Shown here one piece after another: positions 1 to 13,900 of a stretch of 64,000 bases of DNA. Positions within the stretch are counted from its first letter, which is position 1; each line of letters starts with the position of its first letter. The notes under the pieces are model-generated. The model was given only the letters and a program-made list of their open reading frames with translations. It was not told where the DNA came from and did no database searches. The position numbers and the translations under genes were made by a program. Origin of the DNA: Gonatopus flavifemur (taxonomy: Eukaryota > Arthropoda > Insecta > Hymenoptera > Dryinidae); the NCBI GenBank assembly GCA_018340375.1, contig JAFFJZ010000004.1:20372001-20436000 (forward strand), written 5' to 3'.

Positions 1-36
1 GTACTCTGTAGTAAATTGTTTATTATACTCTTCCAG

Positions 37-909
37 GCATGGACACAGTATTTCTATATGGCAACATGGATTTGGACACTGTGTTACGCGATTGACATGA
101 AATTGTTGCTTGGAGATAGATCGGGACATCCTAAATGTTATCACGCTTTTGCATGGATTTGTCCTGCTTTTTTAACGACGCTTGGATTATCTATTCTATA
201 CATCCCTGACGCAGAGTGAGTGTTTGTTTTGAGATGTCTATTCCCTTTCTTATCGTATACAATCTTCTGATTTGAATCACTTTGGTTTTCAGCTGCCACA
301 GTTTAACCTCGTTATCCACAGCTATATTACGAATCTTGCCCAACTACTGTGCCACTTATATTCTACTGGCTCTGGTTATGATAGTGAATCCTGTGCTTTA
401 TATCGCATCCACGAGAGATCTACAAACCGTAGTTTCTTGCAGTTTAGCGCAAATGACCGGAAGGGAACGTAAATTGGTACAAACTATTAGAGTGAGATTT
501 GCTTTGACTAATCTCGTATACTACCTTTGTTGGCTTCCTAATTTGATCAATGGAATTCTATTATGGACCTTATGGTTTCAATTACCGGTCAACACTATCA
601 TCGGTTTGTGGTACATCATGGTGAGTTCGTAAAGAGACATTCTCAAAAATTGGTCATTGAAACATGAAATGTGTCGTGTTACAGGCGGTTACCAATCCTT
701 TGCAAGCGTTCTTCAATGCTCTTGTGTATAGAAGATGGGGTAAAAGAGAAAAATTCAATTTGGAATGGTGTCAAAGGATAGGAACCAGCAGTCTTACGAA
801 TTCTCTCAAAAGGAACGATATCCATATGACGGAATCTTCGCCTTTGCTGAACTCGCAGTACGGTAGTTTAGCGCCACACGCAAGTATCAACGGTTCCTCG
901 TCTTTGTAA
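37..909 (+). CDS. GPR143: GPR143 (ocular albinism 1)-like G-protein-coupled receptor, 3' exons only
   Basis: Three coding exons, 37-215, 293-620 and 685-909, join in frame (GCAGA|C and ATG|GCG) with AG acceptors and GT donors; the gene starts upstream of the window. The joined protein covers roughly transmembrane helices 3 to 7 and a cytoplasmic tail ending in TAA at 907. Family-like blocks seen: WTLCYAIDMKLLL, a TM4 ending LYIPDA-DC (extracellular Cys), IVNPVLY in TM5, then a basic loop, CWLPNLINGILLW in TM6 and a TM7 ending AVTNPLQAFFNALVYRRW. In vertebrates GPR143 is an intracellular receptor of melanosomes and lysosomes that responds to L-DOPA and couples to Gi; in insects its role is less clear. 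The tail holds a possible acidic/dileucine sorting signal (ESSPLL), which fits an endolysosomal location. Identification rests on remembered family similarity; exon structure is seen directly. Confidence 0.82.
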
Positions 910-1135
910 GATTTTTATAACATAGTATTTTGAATTTTTCATGTTGGTCCCTTTAGAAAAAGACTATGAGATGTACACTGCCTTAAAGAAGTGATGTTTT
1001 CATTGAAAGCACAAATTTTTATGATAAATAGAAGTTTTATTAGGAGAGATAATACATATTTAGATTTATTATATACACTAGTCCATGTATATATATATAT
1101 TTATATTTCTAACTAATTAATATCGTCGATATATA

Positions 1136-1141
1136 AATAAA
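1136..1141 (+). terminator. Candidate polyadenylation signal of the GPR143-like gene
   Basis: AATAAA lies 227 bases after the stop codon. Further AATAAA copies near 1571 and 1687 could serve a longer 3' UTR that would overlap the end of the convergent AKAP10 gene. Confidence 0.4.
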
Positions 1142-1810
1142 TTACAAAATGTTTGATATAAAGCAGCGTCTCCACCGGGATACGTCAAGTATTTACATTA
1201 ACAAGCTTTGATACATTTTCAACTTTGTTATCGTAATTGATTCTTTTCTCAAAATCAAGAAGCAGCACCTGAAATTTTCATGTTAATCGAATATACGTAT
1301 AGCACCAATTTGTATTGAAAAAAATGAATCCCGATAACCAAGTTGACAATGATATATTATAATTCTAATATATTCCTTCCTTATTCTTATGTACATATCA
1401 TTTTTTCTACATTTATAATTACATTATATAATAATTTGTATACACTCCAACGTAAACTTACAATACATTCCATACATAATTTCCAACTCGACAGGATTCA
1501 AACTATACCTCAATGACAAAACAATTTTGTAATTATATAAAATGCATATGTTTGAACTCGTGTACATAGAATAAAATGAAATCGATGAATCTTTCTTTTT
1601 TCTTAACGCCCTATGGAGTGGCCTATAACGCACTATCACATTCATTGTTTTTCATTTTGTTCCTTTTTTTTACTTGTCTTCGCAGTAAATAAAATTTTTA
1701 AAAATATACTAACAAATCTCAAACAAACTTAGAAAAAGAATACTTTTGTTATAATCTCATACGATCCGAAAAAAAAGTTATTATGTCATGCTGATATTTT
1801 TTTCTGAGTA

Positions 1811-1843
<33 letters not shown>

Positions 1844-1987
1844 GATATAAAATAGATGAAATAAAAAAAAACAGTTAGGAAGGCTTTGATAATTTTGTGA
1901 GGAGAGGTCTAATTGGCACTTTTGCAAAGTATATTACCGAATACATGAACAAAATCATAACATACACATTGTAAGAAAAGAATACTA
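1142..1987. other. Convergent intergenic region between GPR143-like and AKAP10 genes
   Basis: AT-rich DNA with no convincing reading frame. It must hold the 3' UTRs of both genes, which converge here. Contains an ATT microsatellite (about 1810-1843). Confidence 0.6.
1810..1843. repeat. (ATT)n microsatellite
   Basis: About eleven perfect ATT/TTA units, probably in the 3' UTR of AKAP10. Confidence 0.9.
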
Positions 1988-4900
1988 TCAGGATGGAAGA
2001 TTGGATGTTCCTAAAGTTAAAGACGTTATTTCGCGAATAATCATCTCGGCGATTTTCCATGCTAACTCCTCTTTAGCCTAATAATAAGAAAATCAATGAA
2101 TTAAAAAAAAAGGACACACACGAAGAGACTTCTCTCTCGTTATTGATTTTGTATTGAAACTTACCTTATCTTGTTCCATATTTACAAGCCTTTTTACAGC
2201 ACGTGATAATCGAGATTCTAATTGAATGTGAAGAAAAAAAAAATTCACAAGTTTATTCGATATACCGAATGTATTCATTGTATGTGAAGAAAATTTGTAA
2301 ACTCACCGTATTTTCTATGCGGATCAGGTTCTATTTCGGTGACGAATCTGCCCAAATTATCGATATATCCCACACTCAGACTAAAAAAGGTTGTTTGATC
2401 GATTGGATTGTTTTTCAAACCGGAATGATGTTAAGTTGCAAAATACATACCTATATTTATGACGTTTCCACAGAGAGTCTGGATCGTAAAGTTGTCTTGT
2501 ATCTATATTCATGCTACCATTAACATTAGTTTTCTTTTTATTATTAGCCGAGGAATCGCTGGTATCATGTCCCGCGGCTTGGGATATATTTTGCGTGCTG
2601 ACGCTGACGGAGCTGACTTCGCTACTACAATCGGAACCTAACGAACACAAAATACGTGAAAAATGAGTGAAAGTGATTTGACGGGTAAATCAATACACCA
2701 ATATGCTCTTTGATACAAACCTGCTCTTCGTAATCGAGGTTGTACACCTGAACACGAACTACTCTGGATGGTTGTGATCAATTCTGATAAGTATTTATAA
2801 TACAATTGCGATGATAAGAAGGTAGGTAGATAATGCTGTGAAGAAGAAAGAAAAAAGAAGTGAGTTCGTTGATAATAACTGTATGTGTTTAAAGCAATGA
2901 AGCGTAGAAAAGAGCATTTGTAAAGATAACGAGTTGGGTTTATTACCTTATTAAGGAAATTATATACAATTTTACAAGGTTTATCAAAACAGTCGGGTAA
3001 TGGTCCCTCTCCATTTTCACGACAAATATTCTCCTCTACTCGAAGGCGTACTTTATCGCTGAATCCAATAGGCATCGTCGCTTGTAAACTAAAATATCTG
3101 TAAAGAAAAACATGAATGGTTACGACGGAGACAATGATATTTATTATGGGTTGTTCGTAGGAGACAGAGAAGAGATTCGTTTAATTACTTGTCGTAAATG
3201 ATCAGAGCATCGGTTTGCGCTTCCATTGGATTCGTCGTGTCCCCTTTCTCCAACAAATTTTGCTTGTAATTGATCGCGGTCATCCAAAAATCCAGGAGTT
3301 CCCGTTTATTTTCGAGTTCCATGAACTAAAAGATAAAGGTTGATTAATCATAATATTATATTCGATGCATGAAATTTATCGGTACGCGGTTTTAAAGGTG
3401 TTCGTGTCTAGATAAACATTTGTCTGAACGAGGAATGATTAATGAGAATTTTAAATATGTTGAATTCATAGATTTATCTGATATTTGTTTCGTTTTACAG
3501 GGTTCGAGAGAGGAACTTATGAGAGGAATTCATAAAGGGTTTGACTTTGCAACCCTAGAATTCAAATTTTATCAAAATAAATATGGTTTCAACAGAGATT
3601 TTATGAAGAAAATCTTATTTTGAGAATTCTTAGCACAAAGCTTAGTATACGAAGAAAAGAAGTTGGAAAATGTATCACATGATTGTCAAAGAGGTAACAA
3701 ATCGTACAAAAGTACCAAAAGCCAATGAAAACAAATATAGCGTGAATGATAATGTGAATTAAACTGCATTTCTGCATTTTGCACCGCATTCTGACCTTCT
3801 GATCCGCGATCCGGGATCGGTAGACCCATCATAATTAGCCCGAAGTACAATAACCCCGACCTGTTGAAAATTCCAGGCAAATCCAGATGGATCCTAACAG
3901 TTCCTGGGACAAAGACTGGGCAAGTTCCTGCTCGGACCCGCCTGGTTCTGTCGGTTCTTGTCCCAGTAATTGTTAGGATCTGCTTGGCATTTTCAGCAGG
4001 GCGAAGTGCAGTCGATCCAAATACATTGCCGGCTCTTAGCAAAAAGGGACCTAGGGTTAAATTTTACCGGATTCAAAAATTCAAATCATGATTATTTTGG
4101 ATGATGATCCAAGAAAAAGGAACGGAGTCCAGGACTATAGTCCCCTTCAGTCGGACCCAAAGTCAGTAAACCCGAACGGCAGTCTTCTTCTTCTTTTGGT
4201 TTCTATCCGTTGTTGGCAACCATTCTGGCTATGATAATTTTGTTGACTGCTGCCGCCTTGAACAGCTGTGCCGAGCTTACTCCAAACCATGTCCTCAGAT
4301 TCCTAAGCCACGATATCCTCCTTCTTCCACACGCAGAAACATATAGTTTAAAAATTCCCATAATTTATTGAGGATCAGCGCCAGTCTGTGATGAATGAAA
4401 TTATTTACCTGAATATAGCTTCAAAAGTAGCATAATTTCTCGTGGAAATATGTCTAATTATGGGACTTTTTAAAAGTAAATTCAAGTGAAAACTCTATCT
4501 GTCAGAGACTGGCACTAATCCTCAATAAATTATGGGACTTTGCAACACCTCTATTCTCTGAGTGCAGGACCAGAGTCGCCAATTCTAGAGGTTGCCCTCT
4601 AGAACTCGAGGTTTTCTCAAATCCGTGAGGATTTTTTGAGGTTTTCATATTGGACAAGAAATTTTGGAGGTTTCTGAAGGTTTTTGGGTTTGTGAATTAT
4701 TCATCGATTTTAAGTTTTTTTTTACAGAAACTACACGCTAATGCGCTGTTGCCAATTGGAGAGGTTTTTATTTCTTTCTGATGGGACATTCTAATCAATT
4801 GAAAACGTGATTGATGAATTCTGTTAAATGGAAAGGTTTACTGGTAACAGTGCTCTGATGCATACTACTGACAAGGTTCTGAGGCTACACTGGGGAAATA

Positions 4901-7900
4901 AAATACTCATTCAACATCCCAACCTGGAAATCCAGGCAGCACACAAGAATCCCAAATGAATTCTGGGAAAAGAACTCTCGAAGAACTCTTTTGGAATACA
5001 AAGTGTTCCAGAAGGGTTTCGAAAGAATCCGATTCGTGACACATTTACGAGTTCCGTCAAAATTCTCAAAGGAGCCTCATAGAATTTTAACGAAACGAAT
5101 TCTTTTGGAACATTTTGTATTCTAAAAGAGTTCTTCAAGAGTTCTTTTTTCAGAATTCATTGGAGATTCTTGTGTGCTGTTTGGGTCGTCGCGACTGCAA
5201 GTTATTCATTCATTTATTCATAATCTTTCATACGGGCAATCGATGCCCAAATGAAAAAAGGAAATCACATGGAAAGTTTATAAACCTTCACTTTTCTAAA
5301 ATCCCGCCAGTACCTCCACCTCCGACAGAACTCTGTCACGAACCTTTCACGTGAAATATACAATTCTCACGTGATATGAATGACAATGAGCGAGTTGAAA
5401 ATCATTACCCATTTGCACTGTAAAAAATCCTGCGTAAAATTGTGAGTTTCGGGAGCGATAATAATGAGACCCAGTTTTGGAACTTGAAAATGCTAAAAGC
5501 TGTATGAATTCATTACGAGCACACTTTAAAAATGGTATTCGGAATGGTAATTATCATATCATATTCGCAGCACTGCAATTTTACGCGTCGAATCAAAAAT
5601 TTGTTGTCGGAAATGCAATTTGATGGATATTATTGATTTTAACAGTGCTGGTAAATTTGCTGTTCTCAGAATGGGTCCGATTATTATCGCGTTTGAGAAT
5701 GTCAATATTACAAACTGATGAAAAATTTTGAAAAAGATTACAAAACCGTTAAACGGAAAATGGCAAGTTTATGATAAAATTGAAGGGTCGACGGCCTAAA
5801 CCTGTTAACTGATATTTCAGAAATTTCACACGGCGAAGAAAAAACGTTGGCATTTCTTTAATTTTTGATATTTTCCTAGTCTATGAAAAGTTTTTTCTTC
5901 GGGTTACAAGGGTGAATGATACTTCCAAATTTCAGATCATTTGAATGAAAATTGAAAGATCTGGATCAAGTTTTCTTCGCCGTGTGAAATTTCTGAAATA
6001 TCAGTTAACAGGTTTAGACCGTTGACCCTTCAATTGTAAAATGACTTTACTTAGTACAGTAAAATAGCGCTAACAAATTTAATAACCCCTAGCACATTCA
6101 TTTGAGGATTTTTTACAGTGTGTGGCGCCTATAGTTAGAGAGCTGGTGGGATTTTTTTGAAAATGATCTGCTCATCGTGCAGAAATGAAACGTCAGTTAC
6201 TTTTCATCAAGTCAAACTAAAAGATCCATTTCTGCAGTTTGAATGGCGCTGCTTTTCCAATTGATACCAATATGAAATGACAAACAAAAAGACCTGTTTT
6301 AAATGATTTGCTCATGTCTGCCTTCAATACAAAACGTACAGTCGGCTAGTTATAATAGGAATATACGAGTCCCAGACATGTTCATTTATGCTTTAATTGG
6401 TAATCAATGTTTTTTCTTTAATTTATTATTTGAATTTGAACAAATGAACTGCTCATCGTGCAGACTTTGATAATAATTCACTTCTGATTAATCAAATCTC
6501 AAATATCAATTTCTGCAGCCTTAATGTTTCTGAAATGAAAAGTTATTCATTTTTTAAAATGAGGAAAGAAATATATGAAATTAAATCATTTGTTCATGTC
6601 TGCAACTTGACTGATTGACTGATTTATTATTATTGAGGTGTATTCGACCTTTGCAGACATTTTTGATTAATAAATATTCCTCACTGGATTGCTCGGTCTA
6701 GTATAGTACTATAAGTCTACATGTGCAAACTCAGCTGTTGATTATTCAATTTGGTTACCAATATCCGTTGAATTATTATATTTGATCAGCTTTATAATGC
6801 AATTTATATTATTAGGAGTACGAATCAATTCGGTCCGGTTTGAAAAGATGACTCTCGCTCTCATGAATGTTTCATAGTCACAACCGATTTCAATTGTTTC
6901 AGAGAGGTTAGACACCTGTGAATAATGTTCAGTTGATATCACTCCGAGTTCCTTCTAGAATCCCGATTTTTACTCAGTGAAGTATGTCAAATTTCGTTTC
7001 AACTGAGCAGCATTTGCGGGAGGTGCTAGTTTTCTGTTTTAATTGGAAAAAAGTGCAGCTGAAGCCCATCGAATGCTTGTGGAAGTTTATGGTGACAATG
7101 CTCCAACTGATGAATCATGTAGGGAATGGTTTCGACGTTTTAAGAATGGCGATTTCAGTGTCGAAGACAAGCCTCGCTCAGGACAACCACCAAAATTCGA
7201 AAACGAGGAATTGGAGGCTTTACTCGACGAAGATCCGAGTCAAACGCAACAGGAGCTTGCGGAATCATTAGGAGTTACGCAACAAGCAGTTTCCGTACGA
7301 TTACAATCCATGGGCATGATTCAAAAGCAAAGCAATTGGGTGCCTTATGACTCAAAGCCTAGAGACATTGAACGGCGATTTTTCACTTGCGAGCAGCTGA
7401 TTCAAAGTCAACGAAGAAAGGGGTTCTTACATCGGATTGTGACAGGAGATGAGAAATGGATATTCTACGATAACCCCAAGAAGAGAAAATACTATGCTAT
7501 GCCCGGTGAATCGTTGCCATCGACTTCAATATCGACACCAAAGAGGAATATTCATGGCTCACAGATCATGCTGTGTATCTGGTCGGACCAAAAGGGTGTT
7601 GTATACTATGAGTTGCTAAAATCTGGTGATTCTATTACGGTTGATCGGTATAGGCTACAATTGATTCGTTTGAGTCGTGCGTTACGAGAAAAACGTTCGG
7701 AATACAAGGAAAGACATGACAAAGTTATTCTTTTACACGATAACGCTCGGCCTCATGACGCAAAAGTAGTGAAAAATTATCTGGAAACGTTGTAGTGGGA
7801 TATTCTACCGTACCCGCTGTACTCGCCGGACATTACTCCTTCCGATTACTGGTTATTCCGACAGATGCAGCACGATTTGGCAGGCCACCGGTTCACTTCG

Positions 7901-10900
7901 TTCGAAGAAATCGAAAATTGGCTCTTAACTTGGATCGCCTCGAAAGACGAGACGTTTTTCCGTAACGGGATTCGAAAATTAACCAAAAGATGGGAAAAAG
8001 TGATAGCCAGCGATGGACAATACTTTGATTAATTTGATAATTCATGTTCTTCTGAAATAAACGCATCTTTAACTGTAAACAAACGGACCAAATTAATTTG
8101 TACTCCCAATATTTTATATATTTATAAAAAAAAAATCAGCAACAATTCCAGCAGAATTCATTTATATTCACTAAAAATCATAACAAAAAGTTAAAAAAAA
8201 CATATGGATGAACACATCATTTAATACACCACTTTTTTTGCGATTAAGAAATTCTAAAAAAAAAGAAAAAAAATGTTTTAATGTCTGCAACCTGTATTAG
8301 TGACCTCAAATCCATCAGAAGTTGACGCGTTACAATTTGCAGACATGAGCACATGATTTATAAGAGCTTTTTTTTTTCTTATAATTTCGAAATTGTATTT
8401 TTTACAAACGCAGCGCCATCTATTTATTCTGTGTGATCGGCAGCGATGAGCAGATCACATACCTAAATTCCCATCAGCTCTCCAACTACTATTTTTACTG
8501 TCCAATTTGGCAAAATCTATCAAAATATTCATCTGGAGGTTTTTTCTGTAAATCTACAAAACTGAAGGTTTTTTGATCATCTAGAGGGAAGTGATATTTC
8601 CATTTGGCAACACTATCCAGGACCTCTTTTACTTTTCACCTTGCCCTGCAATACAACTTGGAGTAGCTCGTATCTGCTGCCATTCCTCATTGTATGTCCC
8701 AGATACTGCAGCTGTCTCGCTTTTACTGTGTTGAGAATTTCTTTTCGCTTCCCCATTCTTCTTAAAATTTCTTCATTGGAAACATGGTTGTAACGGTATT
8801 TAGTAAACCTGATAAGGTAATGAGAGAGTGGGGTAGAGATGTCGAGACGAGATCATCGGGGTCAAGAGTCAAACAGTCGATCAACTACCTTCTGTGGGCA
8901 AAGTTCATTTTTCCTCCAAACGTATCGACTTACAAGGAAGTTCGAGTTCTGCAGAACCAAGGAGGTACACCCACGAGGACTCGATCCATATTGGAACCAG
9001 AAGGGAACGACGGGTCAAAATAAAATAATCCATTCGCTGGGAATCACGGATCGTCATCGAATAATAAGGGATTTGCACTATTTCATGGGATCGATGGTTT
9101 CCAAGGAAGGCTGAAAGGACAACCCAAGAGTGCATCGTACGATCAATCCAAGGCGTCAACTATTTTAAGTCTGGATGGCGAGATAAGTATTTATCTACGC
9201 TGATAAATTGAATCTTGCCCTCTCTTTTTTGATAACGAATACTCTATAGTGAATTCGCTGGGCCATTCTCAGAGATTGTAAACGACGTAAGCCAATATAC
9301 GCTGGTTCAAATAAATATGTTAATTAACTCTTCATTTCAATTGTGTTTGTAAACGCTTTTGCGTCTTTATAGATACATGTATATAAATATATGCATGTAC
9401 TCGTAAAATACCCGTGAGACACCCTTTCTCTCGTTGAGGCAAGGCTATGGATCTTACATGGTCCATCCAGGACACCCTCAGCATCCTACGGTAGAGCCAC
9501 ATTTCGAATACCTCTAGTTTGTGCTCAGTTGCAGCTGTCAAAGTCCATGACTCTACACCATATAGAAGAACGGGGAGGACACAACACCGAAGAAATCTCA
9601 TCTTTGAATGAATTGTCAAATCGTGACTTTTGAACATGGTACTCATTTTAATGAACACAGCTTTGACTTTCTCGATACGGATCTTGATTTCTAGTGAATG
9701 ATCCCACTGGTCATCTAGAGTGGCTTTCCTTTGATTATAAGATGACATCTGGGGACATTGTTCTTGCCGATGACCATCAACTTTGTCTTCTCTGTATTAA
9801 TATCCAACCCATGTCTTTCACTACTCTCCGTCACTCTGTTCATTAGAATTTGTAAATCATCCAAACTTTCTGCAAAAATGACTGTGTCATCGGCATATGT
9901 AATGTTGTTGAGTCTCTGTCCATTCACAGAAATGCCTATTTCTGTATCTTCCAAGGATTCTCTGATGTTTCGAACGGCAGTAATCCCGAACAAAGTTTGG
10001 TTTTTTCGGGTTTACTGACTTCGGGTTGATTATGATTGACCTATCTTTCTTCTGAGACTTCGCATTTCACATACAAGTTCCGCAATCCAAGGTTCGCGAA
10101 CCCGCATTTTAACAAATAGAATCTGGCATCCAGGAAAGAGTGACCGCAAAAAAGAGTATCTTTCCGCCTATTTTTTGGAACCGCGAGTTTCAGGTTGAAA
10201 TGCATTCTAACAAATCTTCTATGTTGATCAATTAGCGAGGGGATACCATTTCCCGGTGAGCATAGCAGTGGTTTTGGAGGTGAAGTAGTATCAATTTTCG
10301 ATCAAGATTATATAAAAATCTAGAAGTTTGCTACAGAAAAGAATCTATCGATTCTGTCAATTTCTGTATCTATAAAACCTTCGTTGTGCTCACCGGGAAA
10401 TGGTATTCCCTTGCAAATGATCGACATAGGGTATTCTTCAGAATGCATTTCAACCTGAAACTCGCGGTCCCAGAAAAACAGGCGATTCTTGCGCTCACTC
10501 TTTGAAAGGAAGAAGCTAAAGACAATCAAAAACGTTGTTCAGTGATAAGAAGAGGAGGATAGCTGCATTAAAAGTTATCGAAGACTTGCAAAATCCTACG
10601 TGGGTATGTCCTGAAAGTAATGTCAGCAAGTCTATTAGAAATCATTCATTGAATTTATCGTTACAAGTGTTTAAAAATCTTCAAAATAGTCTCCTTTAGC
10701 GTCGATACATGGACTCCAGCGGGATTTCCAGCTCTCGAATGCGTTGCGGTAGTCCTTCTCCGGAATGTCTTTGATCTCATCCACTATCCCAAAATGCTTC
10801 ACTTTTCAGGGATGTTTTGAGGCGTAGAAATAGAAAAAAGTTGGGGGAGAGAGGAGCCAAATCTGGGTTAAGGAATCGTTGGCATCCCTGCTTTGACCAG

Positions 10901-13900
10901 GTAGTTGGTAACGATGAAGGCACTGTGGGCCGGCGCTGTCTGCGATACCCTGGCAGATTCGTTGAACTCTGTGTTTCAACACTTGTAACAATAAATTCGA
11001 TAAATGAAATGAATTTTAATAGACTTACTGACATTATTCTCAGAACAAACCATGTAAAATGATCCACTCCACTCCTGCAAATTCTACAAATTATAATTTT
11101 ATAAACTTTGAAGCTATGAATCCTGAATTTCTAAACCCTCAACACATTTTGATAATGTTTTAAATCCATGTAAGACCTTGCAACATCTCAAAATATCCCT
11201 ACCACATCTCATGAATAATCTCAAACTGCAATGCAGTGAATCTATAGAATCAGTATTTTATTGCAATGAATTTTAGGATCACTTCAGCTGATGTCAAATG
11301 GAAAAACGAACTAAATTAATCGTTCTTTGTTTTGGTAATTTCAAAAAGATTTCACAAATTTCCTTATCGATTTCTTTTGTAACAATTTCGCAAACCACTG
11401 TGCAACGGATTTAATTGTCTAAAAGAAGCCTTGACGAAGTTCAATTCTACAATTGAATCGTTTTTAAACCAACAGATGTTTTTATTAGAAATTGAATCAT
11501 CTCTTTTTTGGGTTTCAACTGTTCTCTCTCAGAGCTGGGTAATATTTGTGGAAATTTTATTCCAAATCCTATTTCAAATGAATCGTTCTTCAGAATTGAA
11601 ATAAAATAGTATTTCAAATAAGAAAAGAAATTTCAGCAAATCAAATATTTTATTCTTATAATCTAAAGCCAAAGCATAAGATGAATACTTTATTCCCTGT
11701 CTATATCTATTTTACTGTGTTGATAAACATGAATGAATTGAGAAAGTATTGTTCATAAATATCATATCACATGATTTCCGATGATCGAAAATTATTTCTT
11801 TTGATATACGATTTTATGAAGAACTATTATCTGGATTGTGTATTTGTGTAATGAAAAAAAAATACTTCGCTAAACATTCCAACCTTCAGCACTGATATGT
11901 TTATTTTAAATAAAACACTGTTTGAAATACTATTTTAAATTATTTCTGACAGTAAATTAAATATTTTATTTCCAAAAGTATAATTTTTCAAACGAATGGA
12001 ATATTTGATTTTGAAAAATCCATACATAACGTCGAATAAAATATTTATTTCTTATTTGAGTGGGAAGATAGTATTTTACCCAGCTCTGTTTTGTCCTAAT
12101 GTTTGCAGATGCGGATTATCTCGTAGGCCAACCGGGCCATGACCAAGGGTTCCCTATTTGTGATTGAATATTAGGTGTATAACTTTGCTTTCGTCGTTTT
12201 GCAATAGATGGCTGTAGCGGTAAGTGGTAATTGAAATAAATAGATCATAGATGTCATACAATAAGCTTAGGTATTTGTAAATATAACGCCATCGAAATAT
12301 TAGTCGATTTGTGTCGGCATCATAATGTTATTCTCGATTAAACATGTCAGCTTACGAGCCAAATTCTCGTCATTTGCGGGAGGTTTTAATTTTCTGCTTT
12401 AATATGAAGAAATCTGCGGCTGAGGCTCATCGAATGCTCTCAAATACCTATGGTGAGGCCGCTATTAGTGGAAGAACGTGCCGAGAGTGGTTTCAACGCT
12501 TCAAGAACGGTGATTTTAACGTCGAAGACCAGCATGGCGGTGGAAGAGAGAAGGTTTTCGAAGATGCAGAATTGGAGGCATTACTTGATCAAGACTCGTG
12601 TCAAACGCAACAAGAATTGGCAGGATCATTGGGAGTGACGCAACCAGCCATTTCAAAACGCCTGAAAGTCATGGGAATGATTCAGAAACAAGGAGAATTG
12701 GGTGCCGTACGAGTTGAAGCCGAGAGATGTTGAACGGCGTTTGTGTGTTTGTGAACAGCTGCTTGCAAGGTAAAGACGGAATGGATTTCTGCATCGCATT
12801 GTGACTGGGGACGAAAAATGGGTTCATTACGATAATCCCAAGCGCAGAAAATCATGGGGATATCCCGGCCATGCTTCCACGTCGACGGCCAAACCGAATA
12901 TTCACGGTTCCAAGGTTATGCTGAGTATTTGGTGGGATCAGCTCGGCGTAGTGTATTATGAGTTGTTAAAACCGACTGAACAATCACAGGCGATCGTTAT
13001 CGAACGCAATTAATGGGTTTGAGCCGAGCATTGAAAGACAAACGGCCGCCGTACAACGAGAGACGTGATAAAGTGATTTTACAGCATGACAATGCTCGAC
13101 CCCATGTTGCGAAAGTGGTCAAGACATACTTGGAAACTTTGAAATGGGAAGTCCTACCCCACTCGCCGTATTCTCCAGACGTTTCTCCCTCGGACTATCA
13201 CTTGTTTCGATCAATGGCACACGGCCTAGCTGACCAACACTTCTGGTCTTACGAAGAAGTAAAAAATTGGATCGATTCGTGGATCGGTTCAAAAGATGAC
13301 CAGTTTTTTCAACGCGGGATTCGTATGCTGCCCGAAAGATGGGAGAAAGTAGTGGTCAGCGATGGACAATACTTTGAATCATAAATGTATAACCAGTTTT
13401 TTACAATAAAGCCTCGAATTTCGGAAAAAAATGGCGGAAGCAAAGTTATACACCTAATAAAAAAATAAGTCAATCAGTCAATTTTTAAATTCAATTGTTT
13501 CGTTGTGTAAGGTAGGGGTGCAAAACCAGAACCGTTTTCTCGAGCGGAAAACCCTGATGGGTTGTCGGACCAATTTCGGACATCCGAACTGTGGCTAAAA
13601 TGTGTCCAAGATGTCCAAAACTGTCCATTCTTGGTTCAAAAAAATCAGTCCGAAATGTCTATGGATGTCCATTTGCTTCAAATTTCGGACCAACGGAAGT
13701 AAATCCGTTCATCACTTGTCCAATGGGTGTCCACAGATGTCTGGGCGGTGTGTTCAAAGCTGTCCCGAACTGTCCTGTCAACTGTGACCCGAAGTTGTCT
13801 GCATTTGTCCACAACAGAAATGATCTTTCATCGCAGTATTCGGTCCAAATTTGTCCACAGTATTTTCAACTTTTTCTACATTCATCCTTGATGAGAATAA

